NCBI GenBank assembly: GCA_023974075.1
Contig: CM043791.1
Coordinates: forward strand, 20,065,701 to 20,129,700
Direction: 5' to 3'
Length of the DNA: 64,000 nucleotides
Source: Chaenocephalus aceratus
Taxonomy: Eukaryota > Chordata > Actinopteri > Perciformes > Channichthyidae
Below are positions 1-10,245 of this stretch, piece by piece. Under the pieces are notes generated by a model. The model was not told the origin of the DNA. It made no database searches and was given only the letters and a program-made list of their open reading frames with translations. Position 1 is the first letter of the stretch, and the number at the start of each line of letters is the position of its first letter. The position numbers and the translations under genes are program-made.

Positions 1-1690
1 CCTGCCTTGAAACCAGACTGGTGCGGATCCAGAAGGTTGTTCTGATGGAGATAACAGGAGAGTTGTTTAAAGACAGCGCGTTCAAGTGTTTTAGACAGGA
101 ACGGGAGTAGAGAGACAGGCCTGTAGTTTATAACATCAGACGCGTTGAGAGTGGGTTTCTTTGGGAGAGGGTTTACTCTTGCCTCCTTGAGACTGTTTGG
201 AAAGTGACCAGAAGTTAGAGAAGTGTTGATGAAATGGGTGAGAAACGGTAGAATATCAGGAGCGATAGTCTGAAGGAGGTTTGAAGGGATAGGGTCGAGA
301 GGACAGGTGGTGGGGCGGGCAGAGGTAATGAGGGTAAGAACCTCACTTGGCGAGAGAGGGGAAAAGGAGGTTAGTGTGCGGGTGGAAGGAGGGTCTGGTG
401 ACCCAGCGGTGAGTAAAGGTGAGTCAGAAAAAGAAGAGCGAATATCATCAACCTTTTTTTCAAAGTGGTTAACAAAGTCGCTTGACAGAAGTGAGGAGGG
501 GGGAGGGGCTTTGGGAGGGTCCAAGAGGGTGGAGAAGATGGAAAATAGTTTTTTAGGATTGGAATAGGAAGATTGGATCTTGTCTTGAAAGAAAGTGCTT
601 TTTGCCTGAGAGATTGAAGCAGAGAAAGAGGAGAGGAGAGCCTGATAGGTTTGGAGGTCGTCATGGTGTTTGGATTTCCACCGTTTCCGCTCTGCTGCCC
701 GAAGGACGGTTCTATTAGCACGCAGTGCGTCATTTAGCCAGGGAGCAGGAGGGGACTGACGAGCCTGCCGAGATGTGAGAGGACAGAGAGAGTCCAGAGA
801 GGATGAGAGAGTAGAGAGGAGAGTTTCTGCAGCAGAGTTTGGAGGCAGGAGTTGGAACGAGTCAGAAGAAGGGAGGGCTGAGAGCACCGATGAGGCAAAG
901 GTGGAGGGGGAGAGGGAACGGAGGTTACGGCGGACAGGTGCAGGATGAGAAGAGATTAGTTTGTTATGTTTGGAAAGGGGTAGAGAGAATGAGATGAAGA
1001 AGTGATCGGATGTGTGGAACGGGTTTACAGAGAGGTTAGAAGTAGCGCAGTTCCTTGAGAATATGAGATCAAGGACATTGCCAGCTTTATGAGTTGGTGG
1101 GGACGGAGACAGTGAGAAAGCAAAGGCGGTTAACAGAGATGTTAGTTTGTCTATCTTCCCCGTCTGGAGGTTGAAGTCTCTGAGAAGTACAGCGGGAGGG
1201 CCAGTTTCAGGGATGTGTGATAGGAGATGATCTAATTCCTCCAAGAAGTCCCCCAAGGCGCCTGGTGGACGGTAGAGAACAACAATGGTTAATTGTATAG
1301 GATGGGTTACTGTGACGGCATGGAATTCAAAGGTGGAAGGAGTGAAGTTAGGTAGCTTGAAGAGGGAAAAGCTCCATTTGGGAGAGAGCAGGAGACCAGT
1401 GCCCCCTCCTCTGCCAGTGGGTCTGGGTGTATGGGAGAAGGAATATGCTGTGGTGGAGAGAGCTGCTGGGGTGGATGTGTTGAATGGAGTAATCCAGGTC
1501 TCAGTGAGAGCAAGGAAATCCAGGGACTGCAGGGAGGCGTAGCCAGAGATGAAGTCAGCCTTAGGAACAGCTGACTGGCAGTTTCACAGACCACCTGAAA
1601 CTAGATGTTGGATCTCAGTGGAGCACGTGGGATAGACGAGAGCAGGCCGGTTATAGCGATTAGGAGATACACAGGGCCAGTGATAATTGC
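1..1690 (-). pseudogene. L2 LINE ORF2 fragment: endonuclease plus start of reverse transcriptase
   Basis: The translated minus strand shows an APE-type endonuclease in order: LTETWI at about 1500, YRPPGALGDF at about 1265, DFNLQTGKID at about 1165 and a TSDHFF motif near 1010. A linker follows, then the reverse-transcriptase opening (NYRPVSLLPFLSKTLERA) at about 50-140. The residue before DFN is Arg where the family normally has Gly, which suggests loss of activity. Reading frames shift at several points, so no single long ORF spans the region. The encoded enzyme would nick target DNA and prime reverse transcription. I treat it as a decayed fragment. Confidence 0.8.
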
Positions 1691-1735
1691 GAGAAGACAC
1701 ATGAACAGGAATCGAGAAAATACACATGATTATAG
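1..1735 (-). mobile_element. L2-clade LINE, 5' part (runs off window start)
   Basis: The minus strand carries a non-LTR retrotransposon whose 5' end lies toward higher coordinates. Positions 1-170 are nearly identical to the reverse complement of 45531-45700, where the same family's reverse transcriptase begins. The visible part covers the endonuclease, the linker and the start of the reverse transcriptase; the rest lies beyond base 1. The endonuclease opening resembles the usual fish L2 pattern (NRYNRPALVYPTC, then a segment like KADFISGYASL). Element class is confident; the L2 subfamily is inferred from motif style. Confidence 0.88.
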
Positions 1736-2571
1736 CATGAGGGGCTAGAAAGCTAAAGAAAATAAAAATAAGACACCAGCAATACTTATCTCAATCAGAG
1801 TAGGATTTGCCTCCTCTTTGCCACCCTCGTGACTCCAGCAGGACGCCTTTGTCTTTGTCTTTGTCAGTCTTACTCCCGCAGGACTCCTTTGTCTTTGTCA
1901 GTCTGACGCTGAAGGAAAGAGCTACCTAAATGGACGCCTGATTGCTGAGTTCACACAGCTGTGGTGCCACGCCCCTCTAATTAGTTAACTCTCTACAGCT
2001 GATGGGCGACAGCTGAGAGGCCGTGCCTATTTTAATGCACGCTTGATTGCCTACTGAGCCCTGTTTAACAGGTTCACGTGATCAGATCTGAGATTTAAAG
2101 TCTCTCAAAAGCGCAGATTTAGCTACAATAACTACAGAACAATTATACAGAGTAGAATAACTGAAATAGAGAAGTCTAATTAAACAAGAATAGTACTTAC
2201 AGTGGTTGCTGTGTCAATAGGTAATGCCGCCACCCGGTCAAGATGCACACTGACTTCTTCAGTTTTTAAATGCGATATTTGAATGCTTTTTAGCTGGAAG
2301 ATAACCACTTCACGCTGTTGTACACTTCACGCAATCAGCTGAGAGGCCGTGCCTATTTTAATGCACGCTTGATTGCCTACTGAGCCCTGTTTAACAGGTT
2401 CACATGATCAGATCTGAGATTTAAAATCTCTGAAAAGCGCCGATTTAGCTACAATAACTACAGAACAATTATACAGAGTAGAATAACTGAAATAGAGAAG
2501 TCTAATTAAACAAGAATAGTACTTACAGTGGTTGCTGCGTCAATAGGTAATGCCGCCACCCGGTCGAGATG
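1736..2571 (-). repeat. L2 LINE 5' region with two direct repeats of ~235 bp
   Basis: Upstream of the LINE coding part, 2011-2245 and 2337-2571 are near-identical direct repeats, 326 bp apart. Each starts at the sequence reading agctgagaggccgtgcc and ends at a gccgccacccggtc motif. Differences are scattered single bases. The segment between them (2246-2336) and the stretch 1736-2010 show no coding potential. The position directly 5' of a LINE suggests tandem 5'-UTR or promoter monomers. An independent local duplication is the alternative. Confidence 0.65.
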
Positions 2572-3051
2572 TCTCACCAGACGGCCCTCCTTGCTATGGT
2601 GAAGCGAGAAGAGGTGCTTATTTTTGAATGACGCATGCGTCGTGGCGCAAGCTACTTATAGGGGGTGAATTCCCTGACGCTGACGTCAAGATCACCAGCC
2701 AATCAGGATTGGCGTAATGAGTTGATGCTTCTGTTTGCTCCGCGATGAGGCGCATCCAGGGGCGGATCTACCGGGGTGGCAACTGCCACCCTAAACAATA
2801 GCCTTGCCACCCCAGTTGGCATCTTTGTTTTGAAAGAAAAGTTGTGGCTCATCGGACATTTATGAGAGAAATTCTCTAATATCCGAGTGCAAGTGAATGC
2901 AGCACAAGATGCACGTCATGTAACCCCTCCCCCGGTCCTGGCGCGAGAGTGGAAATATGATTGGTGGCGAATTCACTTGAACGGGGGGACGGCGCAAAAC
3001 GAGAACCTTTCGGACCCAAACACTGAAGGAATGAGGTAGTTGCGGTCTACA

Positions 3052-3180
3052 ATGACAGAGAAGAGAATGTCAAGTTTGGCTGTACTCAGCATTGAATCAA
3101 AACGCACTACAGCTGTTGATCTTAATAAGTTTGTGAGGCATTTTGCTGAACAAAATAGTAATCGCCGCATTCAGCTGTAA
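3052..3180 (+). pseudogene. hAT transposase C-terminal remnant (ZMYM/TTF-like)
   Basis: The frame reading TEKRMSSLAVLSIESKR, then LNKFVRHFAEQNSNRRIQL, ends in two consecutive stop codons. It resembles the C-terminal end of hAT transposases related to fish 'zinc finger MYM-type protein 1-like' models, just after the dimerisation region. Everything N-terminal, including catalytic residues, is deleted. A diverged inverted copy of the same region lies at 18250-18370. Family assignment is from memory of motif style. Confidence 0.55.
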
Positions 3181-4053
3181 TAGACATGCCAACTTGATGC
3201 TCTGCTCACGGATGACTCGATGAGAATAACAAACTGTTAAGATGATGACCTTGTATGCGTGTATATATTTTTTTCTTTGAGGGGGTCTGCCCCCAAAAAA
3301 CAGTTTTAAGTCCTGAGAAAGTAAAATAAGACGGTGGGTAAAACTACACTGCCCAGCCAACAGAAAGTAACCACTTTGATTTAACTAGGTCAGTAGGTAA
3401 GGACCTTCCACTGGATAATAACTGCAGCGATGTTTATGTTTTAGCTGAATACACGTTTTTTAACCCTAACTGATGCAGTTAGTCACTTCTTTAATGTTTG
3501 TTCTTTCTGATGTAAAGTCAAGGTTGTAACTGTATATCAATAATGATATAATTACTTGTTTTTCAAATTTGAAGGAGGGTGAGCAAGCATCTTGATGAAC
3601 ATTCATCATTAACTGCTCCAAAAAATATAGTTTATTCAATAATAAATGAATATGTGAATCATAACAGTTCTTCACTATATCTGTAAAGCGTCTTTGAGCA
3701 CCTGTAAAAACGCTAACAAATTAAATCTATTATTATTATTATTATTATCATTATTATTTATTAACAGTGATTGACAGCTGATAGGAATAATATGATTGTT
3801 AATAGTATCATATTCATTCAGACAAACATCGATGAGACAGTTAATTAATGTACTTATTGCAGCAGTCTGCATATATTTGGTACACCTGCTGGTCTAAGAG
3901 TGAGACAAACTCATTCAGTTATTGTTCAGTTAAAATTCATTAAATTACATCTGCCACCTTATATGTAAGGCTTTACTGATGTGCCACAATAATATCACCT
4001 ATGTGATTGAGTTAAAATATTAATATTGTGGCTTTCCAAGTTAACATTGATTG

Positions 4054-5078
4054 TAGGGGTGTAACGGTTCACAAACATTTCGGTTCGGTACGTACCTCGT
4101 TTTTAGGTCACGGGTCGGTTCTGTACGTTTTCGGTACAGCAGAAAAAATGATCACAAAACATTAAAAAAAATTTTTTTATTATTATTAAACTGTGACTAA
4201 TGTATTCAAATAAATACAAAATATAGTAAAATAAACATTAAGGTGCAGCATTTCGATGAACTGAAATAATCTGTATTTGAACTGTAGTACCTAAGCAGCC
4301 AGCTTGACATTAGGACTTGCTTGTCATTGTATTTTCATGTTGTTTAAAGAAAGATGAACTTGTCCACATTGCTTGCTGAAATGGCAGATCTGCTGGCACT
4401 AACAATGTCTTCTGCTGTGGAGAACACCCTCTCTAGGGACAGTGGCAGCAGATAAAGCCAGGTAGCGCTTTGCTAACATGGCAACATAAGCATATTTGGC
4501 GTTTGTAATAGCTTTGGCTCGGTCTGAACTTTCTGCGAGTGGTGGAGGCTTACATGCTAGTGGGAGTTGGGTTTTCACTTCCGTCTTTTTTCTTTTGGTA
4601 CCGGTGATATTCACATTCGGGTGATGCCTTTTCAAATGAGTGTGATGTATTGCCAGCCGCGTAACCAATGTTAGTTGAACAATGCCGACAAACAGCTTTG
4701 GTTCGGTCCACCGGTCTTTGTCCGTCATCCTTGTACGTAACTGCGAAACCAAAATGTTCCCAAACCGGAGACTTCAATGATGCTGGAGGATTTTCAGCTC
4801 AACTTTATCTGCGTTCACCATTTCGACAGTTCCTCAAATTACTGACTACCTTTGAACGCATCCCTGTGACCAGCTCTCTTAGTATGCCTCTCGTCCAATG
4901 AAATGACTTGGTCGCTCTATGATACATACCTGAGATTACTTCCAGAAAGTTGTTCATGTTCTCAATTTTTTACGTTTAACGCTATATTCGTTCGGTACAC
5001 ACGTGTACACACGTGTACCGAACCGAAGGGCCCGTACCAAATAATTTCAGTACGGGTACGTGTACCGTTACACCCCTA
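4054..5078 (-). mobile_element. Nested hAT with TIR taggggtgtaacgg, TSD attgattg
   Basis: The termini taggggtgtaacggt and accgttacacccct(a) are inverted repeats. They are flanked by a perfect 8-bp duplication attgattg at 4046-4053 and 5079-5086. The element sits inside the hAT at 2757-5195 and is therefore younger. Subterminal repeats of the ttcggttcggtacgta type occur at both ends. It encodes a collapsed transposase on the minus strand. Confidence 0.92.
4399..4777 (-). pseudogene. Internally deleted BED-finger hAT transposase
   Basis: One minus frame begins with a BED-type zinc finger (KSPVWEHFGFAVTYKDDGQ, then CRHCSTNIGYAAGNTS). The finger finishes in a second frame (HTHLKRHHPNV), so a frameshift splits it. 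Shortly afterwards the sequence jumps to the family's far C-terminus (VAMLAKRYLALSAATVPREGV), part of the hAT dimerisation domain. The whole catalytic core is missing. This junction explains the 1-kb size of the element. It cannot encode active transposase. Confidence 0.75.
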
Positions 5079-5269
5079 ATTGATTGATATGATTGCGATT
5101 TAAATCAGCATATACTTCTGTCAGGGGATGCCACCCCTCAAAATCTCCTGCCACCCTCTTGCCACCCCATGAATATTTGTCTAGATCCGCCCCTGGGCGC
5201 ATCCCATAGTGAGACATCTCACTTCATGTTACTCTGAGTCCTGGGGTTACGTAAGTAACCTATAGTTTC

Positions 5270-5516
5270 ACCCACTGTCTCTGCCACCTCCCTCCATGCC
5301 TGATTCCTCCAGTTTGTATCCCGTTAATAGTTCTGGTCGTAAAGAACCGGGTGATTTGCTACCGTAATTTCTCGTTTGGAATCTTCGCTTCGCTCCCCCA
5401 CAATGCAGTTCGGCGAAAAGCGAGGCAAAGTGACGTCATCCCCATTCAAAGTCAATGGGCAGAGAAGCGTTGGAAGCGTTGGAAGATTTGTTTAAAGCTG
5501 CTGTGTGGACGTACCG
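5270..5516. mobile_element. Harbinger-like MITE fragment (right end)
   Basis: This matches the right part of the MITEs at 42066-42687 and 61754-62348, ending ctgctgtgtggacgtaccg followed by a TAA. The left terminus is missing. Internal sequence between the 'tttctcgtttggaat' and 'cttcgcttcgctcccc' blocks is deleted compared with the full copies. It contains a perfect CRE octamer at 5431-5438. Confidence 0.7.
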
Positions 5517-5519
5517 TAA

Positions 5520-6055
5520 CCGACACCGTTGCAATGAATCGACATCTGACCAATCACGGCTTTGATACGGCCACTAGTGCAGGTGAAGAGATGTCGGCGA
5601 AAAGACCGTTTCAGTCCGGTACAAGCAAGAGGGAAAAAAACAAAACATGAAGAAACTAGAGCATCACTCGAAGGTGGGCTATTGTATGAGTCAAATGTAC
5701 AACTTGCGAATGTTGTATAAGTCAAATTGCCAATTGCCATATTAATACATCAGCTGCAATTCACGACATGAAGAAGGCAGTCTCTGCAGAGCATATAGGC
5801 TAATGGAGATGCAGTTATTTCCAGCATTCTTTATTTACCATTCATTCAAGTATGTGATGTATTTTATCTGCTAATGTACAGGAGTAAGAGTGATAAACTG
5901 TTTGTCTAGTTGGCTTACATAACAGTTAAAGTGTACAGCCTAAAAAACATGGAGCATTTTTTCCCCTTTTATTCATTTTTATGTCAATTTGCACATTTCA
6001 TGGTGATGCTCAGCCTCTCCCCTTAACTCCTGCAGTCATCATCATGTCAACCACA
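5520..6055 (+). mobile_element. CAGGGCC-type hAT, left-interior fragment of a split copy
   Basis: 5520-6055 aligns with 53598-54120 of the intact hAT at 53444-54614. 20216-20676 aligns with 54126-54614 of the same element, including its right terminus. The two halves are therefore one old copy, 5'-truncated, with everything between 6056 and 20215 inserted into it. A short frame at 5589-5648 gives a hAT-like N-terminus (KRPFQSGTSKR) that hits a stop after 19 residues, as in the other copy. Confidence 0.78.
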
Positions 6056-6364
6056 CACTGTTGGGACCAGGGGCGTCGCCTGGGGTAGGCATCCGGGGCT
6101 TTAGCCCCGGATGTTTTTTCTTTAGCCCCGGACAAATTCTCCCTCAATAATATAATACATTAACCTACTTTACCTATAGGACGGACGGCAGAATTGTAAT
6201 TTCCCATGTTCAGTGAATGCAACACAGAGGCAAGACGACGCCACCAGACCAATCAGAGAGTTGCATGGAAATAAACGTGTTTTATTGGCTGACAGGTACG
6301 TACCTCTCCTCTGTGACAATGTTTAAACTTAAAACTGTCAGCCCCGGACGCGGAGATTCTGAAG

Positions 6365-7633
6365 ATGGACATTAGACATTTCTTTAATAAAAAAGACGAC
6401 AATTCTCAAGTGGTGGCTCACACAACAACCCCAGAGCCACCACCGGAGCCAGGTGAACAAGGTATGTACCTGTCAGTAAACTTACAAGTTATGTCAACAT
6501 GTAAGCAAAGCATAAATTATAGCTACGTTGACGTTACTTTGAATCGCGCGGGTAAGCTAAACCGTTAGCAAGTAGCTATAGCTAGCCAGATATATTATAT
6601 AAACACTTTGTCATACAATCTAAATGTTGTGTTTTTTAGCGTTACTTGGTGATTTCAAAGAAAGCTCTCTGGGAAATGTTGACTTACTGTCTGTGTTCGA
6701 CATGAAGCTAGAAGCTACCTTACAGTAGTAGTTGATCCTGAGTCCTGCCAGTTAAAGTGTTTCATAGTTAGCTTAGCTAAGCATCAACCTAGCACTGAAA
6801 TATATATGGATGTTATGTGACAGTATTTCTGAGGAAAAGTCAGCTGAAATGGTGGCATAGTTGCCACTGCTTTACGTGTCGACAGCATGTTTGAACGTAT
6901 TTGCAGCAGTAAATGTGGCTCTCTGGCCACTGACATTGCCATAACAACACCTGCATTTAAATGTGCAACCTCTTTTTGTGACAGATTTTGCATGAAAATA
7001 TAATTCTTCTGATTGATATTTCCTATTGACAGCTAGTTTCTATGTGAACATTATGAGATGGACAGCCAGCTAACAAGCTTTTTATACACATATTTTAGAT
7101 CAAAGCTAATCCAGTGGGGCTCCTGAAAGGGGCAAGGGACACTATGCTCCCAAATATTAAGCCTTGACCCCCATCTTAAAATTGATATGATCAAAAAATG
7201 ATCTGCATTGTCGGAGGCCTTTTTTCCTCATTACCATGTCAAATTGTACAGCTTTCCTTAGTGTTGAATGCAGAAAGATGACTATATTAGAGTATTAAGT
7301 GAAAACGTTTTAAGTAAATATGTGAATTACTCAAACTGCATTTGTATAGGAATGATTCTGTCCTATTGGCAGATAACTACTCTTACAGTGATATCTACAA
7401 GAGGTTACCAATGTAAATGTAACTATTTTCAATTGGTTAGTATTACATTTTGTGACTTAGTTTGGTGACACTCATTTGAATGAAGACAAATGTGTGTATC
7501 TTGAAATTCATTTATTTGACAGAGCTGGAAACTGATTGACTTACATACTTGTTTGTGTTTACCTACAGTCATCACAGATGAGCCAAACAGAGTAGAGGAT
7601 GAAGAAAGGAGAACAGGAGAAAGGGACACATGA
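6365..7633 (+). pseudogene. hAT transposase exons 1 and 2 (MDIRHFF... type)
   Basis: Exon 1 (6365-6461) starts ATG and reads MDIRHFFNKKDDNS, then a Pro/Glu-rich stretch (TPEPPPEPGEQ). This N-terminus is typical of fish ZMYM-like hAT transposases. It ends at a consensus donor (g|gtatgt). A candidate exon 2 starts after a cctacag acceptor at 7569, continues the phase (VITDEPNRVEDEERR) and stops at 7631-7633. Downstream coding sequence is displaced or lost, so no functional enzyme is expected. The intron of about 1.1 kb is AT-rich. Confidence 0.55.
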
Positions 7634-8866
7634 GAAGGAGATACAACAGACAAGAACAACAATGAACAGGAACACCAGGGGCCTGTACTACGAAGCTGGT
7701 TCAACCTAACCTGGATATGTTTGAGTTAGCCGGTTGGCCTAATCCAAAACATACGCGCTCTCGCTAAACGGTACTACGACGCTGGTTATCAAGTGGATCG
7801 CTCAAGCCAGCCGTGTCCTATCTAGTTAGGTGCGCGTTCACATGAAAGGGGTGGTATCTGGAGCATTCGACCAATCACAAACATGGAGAAGCGTACTGAC
7901 AGCGCAGCGTCATACTTCCTGAATGAAAAGTCAACTATAATATTAGACAAATGAAGAAGTTAAACTTTAAACATCCATAACTTAAACACTTGATCCAGGA
8001 TCAAAGCCACAGAGCTGCACCTGCAAGGTGAATACAGCTGGTAACAGAACAAGTGTTTGAATGCGTACATTAACAGGTTTATGATATCACTGACAAGACA
8101 CGATCTGACTTTCATTACATTTGTCTCGAGTGTTTCCTCAACTTAATGTGTTGCTTAAAATAATACTTCTGCATACAGTATGTGACACTGAGTGTTGCAC
8201 GGCCAGATACGGCTCAGCTGACTCAGATAAGCAGATATATGATACATTATGAAGTGATATGCCGCGGACTGTACTTAATGTTACTCTGATCCGGTTACTT
8301 ATGTTGTGGCAGATATTTAAGTAAGCTTTCTTAACGCTAATGTTAAATAGTCAGATTGCTCTGAAGATGGGAGGTGATATTCTATTAATGTTCACGTTCA
8401 CACAGTCGGTGATTTTTGCCGGCCGTCTTTCCTGCGACGGCAGCTTTTCTGTATTTCCTTTCTCCTGTAATATGACTTGATCGCTTTCAACTCCGCACAC
8501 GGAGCTCTGATTGCAGGGTTCGTACGGGTGCTTGAAATCCTTGAAAATGCTTGAAATTTGACGTGGTGTTTTCAAGGTTGGGAAAGTGCTTGAATTTTGG
8601 GAATGGTGCTTGAAATTGAGATAAAGTGCTTGAAAATGTAAATGCTTTACTTTTACAATAAATTGCTGTCTGACTGAATAGTTCGCTTTTTAGATTAAAA
8701 GAAAAGAATTGCTTCGCTTCTACATGAAACAGCTCCGCTGCACCTTCGTAAGTGCTGCAACACTGCAAGTGTTTGTGTTACGTGTGACCTGGGCATTCTG
8801 ATGAGAGATAGGTGACTGTGTGCCAGGAGGCTGCCGTTTCAACGAGCGTTAGCTACTGTAGCAGAA

Positions 8867-8972
8867 GACAAATACAAGCCATGGCTAAGACGAGGGTCAA
8901 GCCCACGAGTAGCCTCCTGCAAAGTTTGCAACATAACGATGGGAGAGTCTGCGCTGACGAGCCACATGAAAG
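8867..8972 (+). pseudogene. hAT transposase BED-like zinc-finger exon
   Basis: The frame reads DKYKPWLRRGSSPRVASCK, then VCNITMGESALTSHMKG. This gives a C-x2-C pair and the GESALTSH signature common at the N-terminus of one fish hAT group. It ends at a plausible donor (aaag|gtacgc). No downstream transposase exon is found before the DIRS insertion or after it, so the gene is incomplete. Confidence 0.6.
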
Positions 8973-9660
8973 GTACGCCGCAGTAGAGCATTTTAGATTA
9001 GGCTAACGTTGCATGTTACGTTTGTTTAAGCTAACTGAATAGCGAACTCGATTGAGGGATAATAATAATTGCAGGGGACAATCATTTCAGAGGAGCGTAC
9101 CTATGTTAATATGTGCGTTACAGTCGCCATCGTGTGGTGTTCAGAGGATGAAGCTCTCACGGCATTTCATGTTATTGTCACGAAATATAATCTATTGATT
9201 CGACACAGAGCGATTTTGAAAGCAATGTATTTCTACTGGTGGTATGTTTCGTGCCTAAACCAAATGTGACTTGCTCTATCGAAATCAGTCACATTGACCC
9301 GAAGACACATTTTCGTTTGTATTACTGGTCTGGGGGAAGCTCGCGAGTGTGTTTGTGTATTTTTGCGTTTGTGTACCGGGAAACACTCACAAGAAACACC
9401 GGCGGCTGTTATGCTTGCTGTGACGTTAAATTACTCCGTTCTCTGCTTGTAATTATGCCGAAGCTTCAAAGCTGTATTTATCATCTGAATTTGCCGAAAC
9501 AAGTTTAATATTCTGAAAGCCAATACTTTGTTTATTTGAAAACAGATGAAAACAAACTGTCTTTTATATAAAATTGAAGTATTATACAAGTAAAACTATA
9601 GGTTACTTACGTAACCCCAGTACTCAGAGTAACATGAAGTGAGATGTCTCACTATGGGAT

Positions 9661-10075
9661 ATATATAATATATATGTATTAGCCTGAATTGTAGCCACAA
9701 AATCACGCAGAGCTGCATAAAAATAGACTCACAATGGTAACAAGTGGAAAATAATATTTACAAATGTGTAAAATGACTTTAGGTAATGTTGACTACTCAA
9801 GACTCCTGACTTATACATCTTCAAATGAAGACTGTGTTCATTCTACAATTACATGGGATTAAAGATAAATGTAGTTCTCATTCATAACACTCCGTTCGAT
9901 GTCTCACTATGGGATGCGCCTCATCGCGGAGCAAACAGAAGCATCAATCTCATTACGCCAATCCTGATTGGCCGGTGATTCTTGACGTCAACGTCAGGGG
10001 AAATCACCCCCTATAAGTAGCCTGCGCCACGACGCATGCGTCATTCAAAATAAGCACCTCTTCTCGCTTCACCAT
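9661..10075. repeat. DIRS inverted terminal repeat, left arm
   Basis: This is the reverse complement of 15103-15518. It contains, in order, an AT-rich tip, the gtctcactatgggatgcgcc block, a perfect CRE octamer at 9983-9990 and the gacgcatgcgtc palindrome at 10031-10042. Unlike the right arm it continues into the conserved ggagggccgtctggtgagacatc stretch and a second ggttacgtaagtaacc motif. Confidence 0.85.
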
Positions 10076-10245
10076 AGCAAGGAGGGCCGTCTGGTGAGAC
10101 ATCTCACTTCATGTTACTCTGAGGACTGGGGTTACGTAAGTAACCTATAGTTCTCATTCATAACACTCCGTTCGATGTCTCACTATGGGATATTGTAGCT
10201 CCCGTATTGTCGAGCTTATCTCGAAGATCACCGATCAACCAGAAT

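Larger units (their letters stand above)
2757..5195 (+). mobile_element. hAT transposon with 8-bp TSD (ggcgcatc)
   Basis: The termini are caggggcggatcta and its exact inverse tagatccgcccctg. They are flanked by the 8-bp duplication ggcgcatc at 2749-2756 and 5196-5203, which is diagnostic of hAT superfamily insertion. The interior keeps only a C-terminal transposase remnant (3052-3180). An ATT-rich microsatellite lies at 3727-3756, and a second hAT is inserted at 4054. Subterminal sequences repeat a 'gccaccc' motif at both ends. The rest of 3181-4053 is AT-rich and noncoding. The element is non-autonomous. Confidence 0.92.
2572..5272. mobile_element. DIRS terminal-repeat relic, split by a hAT
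   Basis: Segments 2572-2756 and 5204-5272 together rebuild the terminal repeat of the DIRS-like element at 9597-15518. Shared landmarks are the gacgcatgcgtc palindrome, the motif tacttatagggggtga, the gcgatgaggcgcatccca block, and the end sequence ggggttacgtaagtaacc. No DIRS coding sequence remains here, so this is a solo terminal fragment. It lies against the LINE 5' region on one side and a Harbinger-like fragment on the other. The interruption at 2757-5195 is a clean hAT insertion. Confidence 0.75.
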
